Notes: a model not told the origin generated them from the sequence alone. A stretch of DNA of 64,000 nt from Blastococcus sp. TF02A-26 (GCF_003319125.1 NZ_QOHG01000005.1:62001-126000); one strand, 5' to 3'; counted from the stretch's first letter, positions 1-8,455 are shown. Translations and numbers: made by a program.

Positions 1-414
1 GAGGGCGAGCGCGCCGACGACGGCGCCCACGGCCGCGGCGCACAGTGGTCGGGGCAGGTCGAGGACCCGGGCGAGCGACTCCCCGCCGATCCCGATGCCG
101 AAGCCGACCCAGCCGACCATCCCGGCCGCGATCAGCACGCCGACCGCCGTCCGCGCGGCGGGCGAGAGGTAGCCGCGGCTCAGCTGCGTGAACGTCTGTC
201 CGGTGCCGATCGGCGGGCGCAGGCCCAGCCGGCCGTGCAGGACCAGCAGCACCGCCATCAGCGCGACGGCGGGCAGCAGCCAGACCAGCGGGAGGGGTCC
301 GCCCCCGTCGGCCAGCTGGGTGCCCAGCACCAGCGCGCCCGGCGAGCTGCCGATGGCCAGCCAGCCCCCGACGTGGCGGGTCCACCGGACCGGCGCGGCG
401 ACGTCACTGACCAC
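1..414 (-). CDS. Membrane transporter, N-terminal part, possible NCS1/purine-cytosine permease (cut by left edge)
   Basis: The minus-strand frame is open from a GTG at 414 to the window edge, giving 138 codons. After a short cytoplasmic start (VSDVAAPVRWTRHVGGW) the chain shows hydrophobic segments around residues 18-30, 42-60 and 90-115, the last with the glycine-rich stretch GWVGFGIGIGGESLARVL. Such a first-helix pattern with GWVGFG is reminiscent of cytosine/purine/hydantoin permeases, but only the N-terminus is visible, so the family call is an inference. The start lies 57 bases from the stop of the monooxygenase gene, which runs in the same direction, so the two could be co-transcribed. 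Confidence 0.55.
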   Translation of the reverse strand, partial: MVSDVAAPVRWTRHVGGWLAIGSSPGALVLGTQLADGGGPLPLVWLLPAVALMAVLLVLHGRLGLRPPIGTGQTFTQLSRGYLSPAARTAVGVLIAAGMVGWVGFGIGIGGESLARVLDLPRPLCAAAVGAVVGALAL

Positions 415-470
415 CGGGACAACTTAGCGATCAGGGACTTTGCGGCAAGACACCCCGCGGGCCCCGCATC

Positions 471-1601
471 TCAGGTGAGCGGCACGGTCCAGGCGTCGTA
501 TCCGTACACCCAGTCGGCGTTGCCGGCGGTGCGCAGCCAGTCGTTGCCGCGGGAGCCGATCTGCACGTCGGCGGTCCGGCCGCGGCGGGCCTGCTCGTAG
601 GCCTGCAGTGCCGCGGTGTCGCGCCCGGGCTCGGCGGCGGCCAGCGCGCGGGCGAGGACGACGGCGTCCTCGATAGCCATCCCGGCCCCCTGCGCCATGA
701 ACGGCATCATCGGGTGACACGCGTCGCCCAGGAGGGTGCGCGTGCCGACCGACCAGCGCGGCAGCGGGTCGCGCACGTAGAGGGCGGACTTCAGCACCGA
801 GTCGCAGGCGTCGAGCAGTGCGCGCGCCTCGGCGTGGAAGCCGGCGTAGGCGCGGCGCAGCTCGTCGACGTCGCCCGGCGCGGTCCACGACTCCTCGCGC
901 CACGACTCCTGAGGGCGGGTGGCGAAGACGAAGACGTCCTCGCCGCGGTTCAGGGGGAAGGTGACGATCTGCGTCGCAGCGTCCGGGCCCCACCACTTGG
1001 TGAAGGCGCCGAGGTTGGGGATCCCCTCCAGCCGCGCGGCGGGGACGACGGCGCGGTAGGCGACGACCCCGGTGAACTCGGGCTGCTCGGGGCCGAACAG
1101 CGCCTCGCGGACGACGGAGTGGATGCCGTCGGCGCCGACCAGCACGTCGACGGTCGCCGAACCGCCGTCGGTGAACTCGAGGACGGTCCGGTCGCCGTCC
1201 TCGCGGAGGGCCGACAGCGTGCGCCCCAGGTGCAGCACGCCGTCGGGCAGTGCCGGCACGAGCGCGTCGAGCAGGTCCGCGCGGTGGATCGTCAGCTGCG
1301 GCGAGCCGTAGCGCTCCTCGGCGACGGTCCCCATCTCCAGGCGCGAGGTCTCCTCGCCGGTGTCCCAGGTGCGGCTGATCCGGTGGCTGGGACGGGCCGC
1401 GGTCCGGCGCAGCGCCTCACCCACCCCGAGCCCGTCGAGCGCGACGACCGCGTTGGGCGTCAGGTTGATGTCCGCACCCACCCGGCCGAGGCGGCCGGCC
1501 TGCTCGAAGACGACGACCTCGCGACCCAGCTGACGCAGCGCGAGCGCTGCCACCACTCCTCCGACGCCGCCACCGACGACCCCGACCACCTGCTCGCCCA
1601 T
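471..1601 (-). CDS. FAD-dependent aromatic-ring monooxygenase (salicylate hydroxylase / PHBH-like)
   Basis: This 376-residue protein has the three signature motifs of class A flavoprotein hydroxylases: the N-terminal Rossmann GxGxxG (VGGGVGGVVAALAL), the DG motif (VGADGIHSVVR, about residue 150) and the FAD-ribityl GD motif (LLGDACHPMMPFMAQGAG, about residue 285). Family members hydroxylate aromatic or other small substrates with NAD(P)H and oxygen; the substrate cannot be read from sequence. The ATG at 1601 is preferred over an upstream in-frame TTG because GAGGGGAG sits just before it. A MarR gene diverges from it across a short region containing an inverted repeat, so control by that regulator is likely. 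Confidence 0.85.
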   Translation of the reverse strand: MGEQVVGVVGGGVGGVVAALALRQLGREVVVFEQAGRLGRVGADINLTPNAVVALDGLGVGEALRRTAARPSHRISRTWDTGEETSRLEMGTVAEERYGSPQLTIHRADLLDALVPALPDGVLHLGRTLSALREDGDRTVLEFTDGGSATVDVLVGADGIHSVVREALFGPEQPEFTGVVAYRAVVPAARLEGIPNLGAFTKWWGPDAATQIVTFPLNRGEDVFVFATRPQESWREESWTAPGDVDELRRAYAGFHAEARALLDACDSVLKSALYVRDPLPRWSVGTRTLLGDACHPMMPFMAQGAGMAIEDAVVLARALAAAEPGRDTAALQAYEQARRGRTADVQIGSRGNDWLRTAGNADWVYGYDAWTVPLT

Positions 1602-1686
1602 GACGACTCCCCTCAAGATGTGTAAGTACCTATATTCTCAGCACTTACGTATCATCGGCGCAACACCCCTGGCCCGAGGAGGCGGC
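1602..1686. promoter_or_regulatory. Divergent promoter region with putative MarR operator
   Basis: The 85-bp gap between the monooxygenase and the MarR gene is visibly richer in A+T than its surroundings. It contains GTAAGT at 1622-1627 and its inverse ACTTAC at 1643-1648, with TATATT (1631-1636) between them as a possible -10 element. An inverted repeat flanking a promoter in a regulator-enzyme divergent gap is typical of MarR autoregulation. Binding is inferred, not shown. Confidence 0.6.
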
Positions 1687-2202
1687 GTGGCAGTCGAGGG
1701 AGCCCGGCCCGACGAGGTGGACGCCGTCCTCGACCGCTGGGTGCAGGTCCGCCCCGACGTCGACCCGGCCAGCATCGGCGTCTTCGGGCGGATCGCCCGG
1801 CTGGACCTGATGCGGCGGGCCGCCGTCCGCAGACTGCACGAGCGGCACGGCATCACCTCGGCGGCGTTCGACCTGCTCTCCCAGCTGCGCCGGGCCGGTC
1901 CGCCGCACCGGCGGACGACCGGGGAGCTCGCCGAGGCCACCCTGCTCACCTCGGCGGCGACGACGCTGCGCATCGACCGGCTGGAGACCGACGGTCTGGT
2001 CCGCCGTGTCCGCTCGGACGACGACCGGCGGGTGGTCTACGCCGAGCTCACCGAGGCCGGACTCGCGCGGATCGACGCCGTCTACGAGGAGCACATCGCC
2101 CTGGAGGACCGGCTCCTCGCCGGCCTCGACGCGGCTGAGCGCGCGCAGCTGGCGGACCTGCTGCGCGCGCTCACCCACTCCGTGAGCGGAGTCGCTCGAT
2201 GA
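1687..2202 (+). CDS. MarR-family transcriptional regulator
   Basis: The 171-residue product carries a winged helix-turn-helix of the MarR type, with the recognition helix and wing visible as ELAEATLLTSAATTLRIDRL followed by GLVRRVRSDDDRRVVYAELT (about residues 80-125). MarR proteins are dimeric repressors that release DNA on binding small aromatic ligands, which fits the neighbouring aromatic-type monooxygenase. The GTG at 1687 is chosen because GAGGAGG (1676-1682) lies four bases upstream; the in-frame ATG at 1600 would lie inside the divergent gene. The last codons and the stop form the left arm of a 15-bp perfect inverted repeat. Confidence 0.85.
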   Translation: MAVEGARPDEVDAVLDRWVQVRPDVDPASIGVFGRIARLDLMRRAAVRRLHERHGITSAAFDLLSQLRRAGPPHRRTTGELAEATLLTSAATTLRIDRLETDGLVRRVRSDDDRRVVYAELTEAGLARIDAVYEEHIALEDRLLAGLDAAERAQLADLLRALTHSVSGVAR

Positions 2203-2229
2203 CGGTTCCCGCACTCGAGCGACTCCGCT
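2185..2229. terminator. Stop-codon-embedded inverted repeat, copy 1 (bidirectional terminator or REP-like element)
   Basis: A perfect 15-bp inverted repeat (AGCGGAGTCGCTCGA at 2185-2199, inverse at 2215-2229) encloses a 15-base loop between the convergent MarR and MMPL genes. The left arm overlaps the last MarR codons. A second copy with the same stem core and a very similar loop is at 8455-8499, so this is a repeated element and not a chance hairpin. Confidence 0.75.
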
Positions 2230-2233
2230 GACC

Positions 2234-4459
2234 TCAGTCCCGGGCGACCAGGACCGGCACCTCCTCGGCCGGCCGCGGCGCGGGGACGGCCGCGGGGACG
2301 GCGTCCTCGTGGCGCAGCTCCGGCAGCCAGCGCAGCCACCGCGGCAGGTACCAGTTCCGGTCCCCGAGCAGCTGCATGACGGCGGGGACGAGCACCGCCC
2401 GGACCACCGTCGCGTCCAGCAGCACCGCGATGGCGAGACCGAGTCCGACCTGCTTCATCGACGTCATGGACAGCGTCACGAAGGTGAGGAAGACGAAGAC
2501 CATGATCACCGCGGCGCTGGTGACCGTCCCCGCCGACGACGTGATGCCGCGCGCGACCGCCGTGCGCGTGTCCAGCCCCTGGTCGTGACCCTCGCGGATC
2601 CGCCCGAGGATGAAGACGTGGTAGTCCATCGACAGGCCGAACAGGATCACGAAGAGGAACAGCGGGATCCAGTTCACGATGCCGCCGGTCTGGTCCAGGC
2701 CGATCAGGTCGGCGCCCACGCCCTCCTGGAAGACCAGCACGAGCGCCCCGTAGGCGGCGGCCACGCTCAGCAGGTTGAGCACGATCGCGGTGATCGCGAT
2801 CGTCACCGAGCGGAACGAGACGAGCAGCAGCAGGAACGCCAGGACCAGCACGAAGGCGAACACCCACGGCGTGCGCTCGGCCATGAGCTCGTCGAAGGCC
2901 ACCGACTCGGCGGTGCTGCCGGTGACCACCGCGGTCACGTCGTCGACCCCGCCGACCGTGGCCGGCACGATGCCCTCGAGGGTGCTCAGCGCGTCGCGTG
3001 AGGCCTGCTCCTCGCCGTCGCCGACCAGCGGGACGCTGACCACCGCGACGGTGCCCGCCTCGTTGGTCTCGACGTCGATCGGGTCGTTCATCTGCCCGCT
3101 GGCCAGCGCGCGCTCGCGCAGCTCGGTGAGCGCCGCCCGGACCTCGGGGGCGTCCACGTCCGGTGCCTCGACCACGACCTCGGCCGGGGACGGGCCGCCC
3201 GGGAACGTCTCCGTGATCCGGTTGTACGTCTGGATGATCCCCAGGTCCTGGGGCAGGTCGTTGACGCTCTCGTTGCGAAGGTCCATCGACAGCGCCGGGA
3301 CGGCCAGGCCGACCAGCGCGGCCCCGGCGACGAGCGCGGCGACCAGCGGACGGCGCAGCACGACACCGAGCACCGCGGGCCAGAACCAGCCGGGCCGGCC
3401 TTCGCGACGGCGGCGGGCGAACGGCAGCCGCCCCTTCTCCACCCGGTCGCCGAGCCACGCCATCATCGCCGGCAGCACCGTCAGCGAGCCGAGCACCGAG
3501 ATGGCGACGACGAGGATGGTCGCCGAGCCCATGCCCGTTAAGGCGGAGAACCCGGTGAGGAACATGCCGGCCATCGCGACGACGACCGTGATGCCGGAGA
3601 TCAGCACCGAGCGGCCGGAGGTGGCGGCGGCGATGTCGAGCGCGTCGACCGGGCCGGCCCCCTTGGCCCGCTCCTCCCGCTCGCGCTTGAGGTAGAAGAG
3701 CGAGTAGTCCACACCCACGGCCAGGCCGATGAGCAGCATGACGATCTGCGCGCTGCCGTCGACGTGCCAGATCTGGCTGGTGAGGCTGAGCAGCCCGAGC
3801 GCGCCGACGAACGCGGTGAGCGCGAAGACCAGCGGCAGGACCGCCGCGACCAGGGCGCCGAAGGTGAACAGCAGGACGGCGAGCGTGATCGGGATCGACA
3901 GCAGCTCGGCCCGCTGGAAGTCCTCGTCGAGGGTGTCGCCGATCGCGACGTCGGCGCTGGTGTCGCCGAACTGCTCGACCCGGACGTCGCCGTGGTCGGC
4001 TGCGACGGCGGCGACGGCGTCCTGGATCGGCTCGAGCCGCTCGTCGGCGGTCTCCGGGTCACCGGCGATGTCGAGGGTGACCAGGGCCGAGCGGCCGTCC
4101 GCCGAGACCAGCGGGGCGCCGTCGAGGGGGCTGACGACGTTCGTGGCCTCGGGGGTCGCCCGGAGGGCGGCGACCAGGTCGGTGAGGGCCGCGGTGACGG
4201 CCGCCTCCGGGACGTCGGCGTCCCGCTGGACGAGCACCATCTCCGAGGCCGGTTCCTCCCAGCCGTTGTCGTCGAGGATCTGCTGGGCGCGCGCGGAGTC
4301 GCCCAGGCTGTCCTCGGCGGCGGTGGTCTGGGCCTGCGGCACGAGCGTGCCGATGGCCAGGGCGGCCAGGACGAAGGCCAGCCAGCCGAGGACGGCCGCC
4401 TTGCGGTGCCGGGCGCTCCACCGCCCCACCCGCCCGGCGAGGTTGCCCGATCGCTGCAT
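2234..4459 (-). CDS. MMPL-family RND transporter
   Basis: At 741 residues this is a typical-length actinobacterial MMPL/RND exporter. It has an N-terminal transmembrane helix after RHRKAAVLGW, two large extracytoplasmic loops and two blocks of five or six helices. Each block carries the family's proton-relay motif: GVDYSLFYLKRERE in the first half and GLSMDYHVFILGRIRE in the second. Family members export lipids, siderophores or drugs using the proton gradient; the cargo is unknown. A GGAGA ribosome site precedes the ATG at 4459. It converges with the MarR gene and has no partner in its operon. Confidence 0.9.
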   Translation of the reverse strand: MQRSGNLAGRVGRWSARHRKAAVLGWLAFVLAALAIGTLVPQAQTTAAEDSLGDSARAQQILDDNGWEEPASEMVLVQRDADVPEAAVTAALTDLVAALRATPEATNVVSPLDGAPLVSADGRSALVTLDIAGDPETADERLEPIQDAVAAVAADHGDVRVEQFGDTSADVAIGDTLDEDFQRAELLSIPITLAVLLFTFGALVAAVLPLVFALTAFVGALGLLSLTSQIWHVDGSAQIVMLLIGLAVGVDYSLFYLKREREERAKGAGPVDALDIAAATSGRSVLISGITVVVAMAGMFLTGFSALTGMGSATILVVAISVLGSLTVLPAMMAWLGDRVEKGRLPFARRRREGRPGWFWPAVLGVVLRRPLVAALVAGAALVGLAVPALSMDLRNESVNDLPQDLGIIQTYNRITETFPGGPSPAEVVVEAPDVDAPEVRAALTELRERALASGQMNDPIDVETNEAGTVAVVSVPLVGDGEEQASRDALSTLEGIVPATVGGVDDVTAVVTGSTAESVAFDELMAERTPWVFAFVLVLAFLLLLVSFRSVTIAITAIVLNLLSVAAAYGALVLVFQEGVGADLIGLDQTGGIVNWIPLFLFVILFGLSMDYHVFILGRIREGHDQGLDTRTAVARGITSSAGTVTSAAVIMVFVFLTFVTLSMTSMKQVGLGLAIAVLLDATVVRAVLVPAVMQLLGDRNWYLPRWLRWLPELRHEDAVPAAVPAPRPAEEVPVLVARD

Positions 4460-4754
4460 CGCACGTCTCCTGTCTTCGAGGCTCGAGATGTCCGTTGATG
4501 AATCTGCTGCTCAGGCGCGCGTCGACCCATCCCGCCAGCTGGCGGAGTCGGTGTCGGGCCAGCCCGACACCCCCGGGCCGCGCGCCGCGCCGAGCCTGTC
4601 GCCGGCGGGGCCGCGCGCCCATCGGGGAGCACCCCCATCCGCCCCTGGTCCTGCCGCTCCCGGGAACTCCGGGGAGTCCCCGGGTCGGTGACCCCGTTCC
4701 TCGCCGATGTCCGGTAGGACCGTCGAGCGAGGTCGACGCGAGGTCGGGGGGAAC

Positions 4755-5435
4755 GTGCAGAGCTCGGAGGTCGCCGGGTGGCAGCCGTCGTACGCGCGGC
4801 TCGCAGCGGAGTGGGCGGCTCTCGGCGCGGCGGCACCGGGGACCGCCGTCCATGACGTCGCGGACTGGGACCGCCGCTTGGCCGAGCTGGCCGGCGAGGT
4901 GGCCGGGCTGCGGGCGGCCGGGCTGTGGCGCTCGGGCTCGCGCACGCTGCTCGCCACACTCGGACTGCAGTACGACGAGCTCAGGCTGACCGCCGCGCTG
5001 GCGTGGCTGCTGCGGCCCGACGGCCACCACGGGCTCGGGGACGGCCTGCTGCGCCGCCTGTGCGCGCTGGTCGGGAGCGAGCCGACCGACTTCGACCCCG
5101 TCACCGTCGATCTCGAGGAGGTGCGGGCCGACACCCGCGCCGACCTCGTCGTGCGGCTGCCCGGAGCGGTGCTGCTGGTGGAGGCGAAGGTGCGGGCGGG
5201 TGAGCAGCCGAGGCAGTGCGCCCGGCTGGCCGAGCTGTGGGACCACGAGGACCCCACGCTCGTCTTCCTGACCCCCCGTCGTCGTCCGCCGACGACCGCC
5301 GAGGAGAGCCATGACCGCTGGCACACGGTCAGCTGGGGCGACCTCGCCGAGCTGACACGTGCCGCGACCGCAGAGGCCGAGGAGCCGGCGCCGGGCGTCC
5401 TCGACGTCGTCGCCACGTGGGAAGGAACCGTCTGA
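4755..5435 (+). CDS. PD-(D/E)XK nuclease superfamily protein
   Basis: The 226-residue product shows a PD-(D/E)XK core: TRADLVVRLPGAVLLVEAKV (about residues 132-151), with the acidic residue of ADLVV and the VEAKV motif spaced as in restriction-like nucleases, followed by a helix and LVFLTP. Helices precede it. Proteins of this kind occur in DNA repair and in defence systems; no specific role can be assigned. The GTG at 4755 follows a GGGGGGA stretch; an in-frame ATG at 4707 is an alternative. The stop overlaps the start of the next small gene (TGATG), so the two are translationally coupled and probably work together. Confidence 0.6.
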   Translation: MQSSEVAGWQPSYARLAAEWAALGAAAPGTAVHDVADWDRRLAELAGEVAGLRAAGLWRSGSRTLLATLGLQYDELRLTAALAWLLRPDGHHGLGDGLLRRLCALVGSEPTDFDPVTVDLEEVRADTRADLVVRLPGAVLLVEAKVRAGEQPRQCARLAELWDHEDPTLVFLTPRRRPPTTAEESHDRWHTVSWGDLAELTRAATAEAEEPAPGVLDVVATWEGTV

Positions 5436-5659
5436 TGGACCCGAAGGTCGACTTCTACTGGCGCAACCGCGCCCAGATCGAGGAATGGGCGTCGCTGCGC
5501 AGCACCGCGGTGGGCCTGCTCGTGGAGGAGTTCCAGGCACAGGTCGACCTCCTGCGCGAGTTCGCCGCCACGTCCGACGACGTGGCCGTCGTCGACTCGC
5601 ACGACCCCGTCCTGGTCGGGCTCACCCGGCCTTCGCGCGCGCCTGCGGCGCCGAGGTGA
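5435..5659 (+). CDS. Small hypothetical partner of the nuclease-like gene, possibly frameshifted
   Basis: An ATG at 5435 overlaps the stop of the nuclease-like gene and opens a 74-residue protein beginning MDPKVDFYWRNRAQIEEWAS, mostly helical. Near its end the composition turns Arg/Pro/Ala-rich (LTRPSRAPAAPR). In the adjacent frame the same DNA continues as FARACGAEVMQGWTALAPPL to a stop at 5721, which looks more protein-like. A one-base shift near 5630 would join the two parts into about 95 residues. Either the gene is recently frameshifted, the sequence has a local error, or the short form is real. No domain is recognised. Confidence 0.5.
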   Translation: MDPKVDFYWRNRAQIEEWASLRSTAVGLLVEEFQAQVDLLREFAATSDDVAVVDSHDPVLVGLTRPSRAPAAPR

Positions 5660-5783
5660 TGCAGGGCTGGACGGCGCTCGCTCCGCCGCTGGACGAGGCA
5701 GTCGCCCAGGTCACCAGGTAGGACCTCCCGAAGACAGGCCCTTCCCACCCCTCTCCGGGCCCGTCGCCGAGCACACTGCGGCC

Positions 5784-6215
5784 GTGAGCGTGGCAACCGG
5801 CGTCATCGTGCCCCTGGTGAGCGCTGCCCTCGCCGGCGTCGTCGCGTGGCTCGTCACTCGGAGTCAGAGCCGCACGTCGAGGGAGAACTGGGTCCTGGAC
5901 AAGCGCTACGCCGTGTACGAGCGCGTCGTCGACTCCTGCCTGGAACTCCTCGCCCAGGCCTCGACGGGCGACGTCGATCCGGCGGAGGAGACGAGCCGCT
6001 TGCTGCGCATCCCCGCCACCCGCTCGACGCTGATCGGTCGCCTCACAGCGCTCCAACTCGTGGCTCCGGCCGGCATCCAGGACCTCGGACACCAGATCGG
6101 GCTCGACGCCTGGGCAGTGGCACGGGACAGCACGAACGCGGAGGCGTTCTACGCGCAGATCGACACACTGGTCCGCCTGCTGCGTGAAGACCTCATCCCG
6201 CCGGACATGCGGTGA
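5784..6215 (+). CDS. Membrane-anchored hypothetical protein
   Basis: A GTG at 5784 opens a 143-residue protein with one N-terminal transmembrane helix (VIVPLVSAALAGVVAWLVT, residues 8-26), followed by a soluble helical domain starting SRENWVLDKRYAVYERVVDS. This organisation, one anchor and a cytoplasmic helical bundle, is common among uncharacterised actinobacterial proteins; I do not recognise a named family. It stands alone between the nuclease-like pair and the tRNAs, with a strong hairpin downstream. Confidence 0.65.
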   Translation: MSVATGVIVPLVSAALAGVVAWLVTRSQSRTSRENWVLDKRYAVYERVVDSCLELLAQASTGDVDPAEETSRLLRIPATRSTLIGRLTALQLVAPAGIQDLGHQIGLDAWAVARDSTNAEAFYAQIDTLVRLLREDLIPPDMR

Positions 6216-6311
6216 GCGCGCCGGCTCACGGCACTCCCGTCCGACACGGGCGCTCCCGGCCGATGCCGACCGAGTGGCACATGCGCACCTCGGGCAGCGC
6301 TCCGGAGACGA

Positions 6312-6349
6312 ATCTGCCGCGCCTCCCCCGTCGGGGCGGCGCGGCAGAT
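6312..6349. terminator. Hairpin terminator between hypothetical gene and tRNA-Arg
   Basis: ATCTGCCGCGCC (6312-6323) pairs perfectly with GGCGCGGCAGAT (6338-6349) around a 14-base loop. It lies downstream of both the plus-strand hypothetical gene and the minus-strand tRNA genes, so it can end transcription from either side. Confidence 0.7.
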
Positions 6350-6367
6350 CGGTGTCTCAACCAGACG

Positions 6368-6440
6368 TGCACCCGAAGGGACTCGAACCCCTAACCTTCT
6401 GATCCGTAGTCAGATGCTCTATCCGTTGAGCTACGGGTGC
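6368..6440 (-). tRNA. tRNA-Arg (ACG)
   Basis: Read on the minus strand, the 73-base segment folds as a cloverleaf: acceptor arms GCACCCG/CGGGTGC, D arm AGCTCAACGGATAGAGC, anticodon stem CTGAC/ATCAG region with loop anticodon ACG, and a T arm with GGTTCGAGTCC. ACG is the arginine wobble anticodon (A34 to inosine). CCA is not encoded. Confidence 0.95.
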
Positions 6441-6460
6441 CTGTGTTCAGTTGTCGTGCG

Positions 6461-6549
6461 CGGAGGCTCCGGGATTTGAACCCGGGATGGGGATTAACCC
6501 AAACCGCATTAGCAGTGCGGCGCCATAGACCGGACTAGGCGAAGCCTCC
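6461..6549 (-). tRNA. tRNA-Ser (GCT)
   Basis: On the minus strand this 89-base segment has acceptor arms GGAGGCT/AGCCTCC, anticodon arm CCGCACTGCTAATGCGG with anticodon GCT, a long variable arm as expected of serine tRNAs, and a T loop GGTTCAAATCC. It lies 20 bases upstream of tRNA-Arg and was probably co-transcribed with it. CCA is not encoded. Confidence 0.95.
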
Positions 6550-6622
6550 CGGGGTCCGAGTCCCCTCGGAACCACCGCGGAAGAGACTACCAGCGCCCCG
6601 GCGGCCCCTTGCAGGGCCCCGG

Positions 6623-7828
6623 TCAGGCCGGCACCGGCTCCCGCGACACGGCGGGGACGACGGCGCGGCGACCGGGGACCAGGGTCACGAGGACCGCCAC
6701 CGCGGCGCCGGTCACCGCGAGCAGCAGCGCTCCGGAGACGCCGGCCGGCCCCTCGATGAGCGCACCGCCCAGGGCGGCGCCGATCGCCGAGGCCCCCACC
6801 GTGACCGTCGACAGCCAGGTGAACGCCTCGGTGGTGGCCTGCGCGGGGGCGATCGACCCGACCAGCGAGTTCTGCACGGTCAGGGTCGGGGCGATGACCG
6901 AGCCGCCGAGGAACAGCAGGAGGCCGAGCACCCAGGGGCTGGAGATGGCCGCGAGCGGGGCCAGCCCGATCGTCGTCCCCAGCAGCAGCCAGCGGTACTG
7001 GCGCGGCAGCGACGCGCTGACCACGCGGGCGCCGAACCAGAGCCCGCCGGCGACCGAGCCCAGCGACCAGACCGCCAGGAGGACGCCGGACATCCCCGGC
7101 GACCCGGCGTCCTCGGCGAAGGCGGGGACGGCGATCTCGATCGCGCCGAAGCCGACCATGAGCGCCGCGCCGCTGATCAGGACCCGCGGCATGCCGGGGG
7201 CGCGCACCGTGGAGAAGACGCCGGACTGCACGTGCGGCGCGGGCTCCCAGGAGCGCATCGCCTTCGAGACGGCGATCGAGACGGCCCCGGCGACGGCGAG
7301 CACGCCCGCCGTCCCCACGGCGACCGCCGGCGCGGTGACCACCGCGAGCGCGGCGACGAGCGCCGGGCCGATGACGAAGACCAGCTCGGTCGTCGTCGCG
7401 TCGAGCGCGAACGCGGCCGGCCGCACCCGGGGGTCGGTCTTCGACCACAGCGCGCGGACCGTGCCGCTGACCAGCGGGGTCGCGGCACCGGCGGCCGCCG
7501 AGGCGGCGACGACCACCGACGTCGATGCCTCGAGGAGGACGACGGCGACGAGCGCGGTGAGCAGCAGCGGGTAGGCCACCGCCTGGGCGAGCAGCACCGG
7601 GCGCGGCGAGCGGCGGTCGGCGAGGCGGCCGAGGACCGGGGCCATGCCGGCCATGGCGACGCCGAGGGTGGCCGACGCGAGGCCCGCCACCGCGAAGGAG
7701 CCGGTCTGCTGCTGCACCATGAGCAGCAGTGCCAGCGGCACCATGGCCGAGGGCAGGCGACCGGCGAAGCCGCCGATCAGCAGCGTCGGGGCGGAGGACA
7801 GCCGCCAGACGGAGAGGTACGCACGCAC
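6623..7828 (-). CDS. Major facilitator superfamily transporter
   Basis: The 401-residue protein is almost entirely hydrophobic with about twelve helices, and carries the loop 2-3 MFS signature as GRLADRRSPRPVLL (about residues 66-79). Substrate is unknown; drug efflux is common for this type. The GTG at 7828 (VRAYLSVWRLSSAP) is chosen because upstream in-frame sequence belongs to the divergent regulator. The shared gap holds an 11-bp perfect inverted repeat, so the transporter is most likely controlled by the adjacent CGNR protein. Confidence 0.85.
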   Translation of the reverse strand: MRAYLSVWRLSSAPTLLIGGFAGRLPSAMVPLALLLMVQQQTGSFAVAGLASATLGVAMAGMAPVLGRLADRRSPRPVLLAQAVAYPLLLTALVAVVLLEASTSVVVAASAAAGAATPLVSGTVRALWSKTDPRVRPAAFALDATTTELVFVIGPALVAALAVVTAPAVAVGTAGVLAVAGAVSIAVSKAMRSWEPAPHVQSGVFSTVRAPGMPRVLISGAALMVGFGAIEIAVPAFAEDAGSPGMSGVLLAVWSLGSVAGGLWFGARVVSASLPRQYRWLLLGTTIGLAPLAAISSPWVLGLLLFLGGSVIAPTLTVQNSLVGSIAPAQATTEAFTWLSTVTVGASAIGAALGGALIEGPAGVSGALLLAVTGAAVAVLVTLVPGRRAVVPAVSREPVPA

Positions 7829-7860
7829 GGTGGAGCTCGTCTCAGGAGTTGCGGGAAGAT

Positions 7861-7890
7861 GTAGGTGGTCATCGATGGTTGACCACCTAC
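7861..7890. promoter_or_regulatory. Perfect palindromic operator between MFS transporter and CGNR regulator
   Basis: GTAGGTGGTCA (7861-7871) and its exact inverse TGACCACCTAC (7880-7890) are separated by 8 bases in the 96-bp gap between the divergent transporter and regulator. Half-sites are centred 19 bases apart, about two helical turns, as expected for a dimeric repressor. No other function of the gap is visible. Confidence 0.7.
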
Positions 7891-7924
7891 GAGCCACGGT
7901 AGCGACGGAGGAGTAGGGAGTCAA

Positions 7925-8455
7925 ATGAACTACGACACCTACGCGTCGAACGCCGTCGAGCTGGCCATCGACCTGGCCAACGTCGACCGCGACGTCGACG
8001 CGTGGCCGGTGGACTTCCTCCGCGCGCACGACGAGTGGTTCTCCCCCGGCTCCGCCCGCGAGTTCTCCCCGGAGGAGTCGCAGGCTGCCGGCGAGATCGC
8101 CGACCTGGTCCGCGCCGTGGCGCTCGCGCAGACCCAGCCCGAGGTGCTCGACCGCCTCAACGCGCTGCTGTCCCGGGCCCGTCCGGAGCCCTACGCCACC
8201 GACCACGACGGCGAGCTCCACCTGCACTACACGCCCGACGAGGCGCCGGTGCTCGACCAGATGACGACCACGGTCGCGATGGGCCTGTCCCAGGTGGTGA
8301 CCCAGCACGGGTGGCAGCGGCTCGGCGTCTGCTCGGCCGAGGGCTGCGAGGACGTCTACGTCGACACCTCGCGCAACGCCAGCCGCCGGTACTGCTCCAA
8401 CACCTGCGCGAGCCGCTCGACCGTCGCCGCCTACCGCGCCCGCCAGAAGACCTGA
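7925..8455 (+). CDS. CGNR zinc-finger transcriptional regulator (ABATE domain)
   Basis: The 176-residue protein has the two-part layout of the CGNR family: an N-terminal helical, probably ligand-sensing domain, and a C-terminal zinc finger with CSAEGCEDVYVDTSRNASRR followed by YCSNTCASRSTVAAYRAR. The usual CGNR tetrapeptide is CASR here, so the zinc ligands are kept but the Gly-Asn is replaced. An ATG at 7925 follows GGAGGAGTAGGGAG. Position opposite an MFS pump with a palindrome between them suggests it is the pump's repressor. The stop codon is part of the second copy of the stop-linked inverted repeat. Confidence 0.85.
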   Translation: MNYDTYASNAVELAIDLANVDRDVDAWPVDFLRAHDEWFSPGSAREFSPEESQAAGEIADLVRAVALAQTQPEVLDRLNALLSRARPEPYATDHDGELHLHYTPDEAPVLDQMTTTVAMGLSQVVTQHGWQRLGVCSAEGCEDVYVDTSRNASRRYCSNTCASRSTVAAYRARQKT

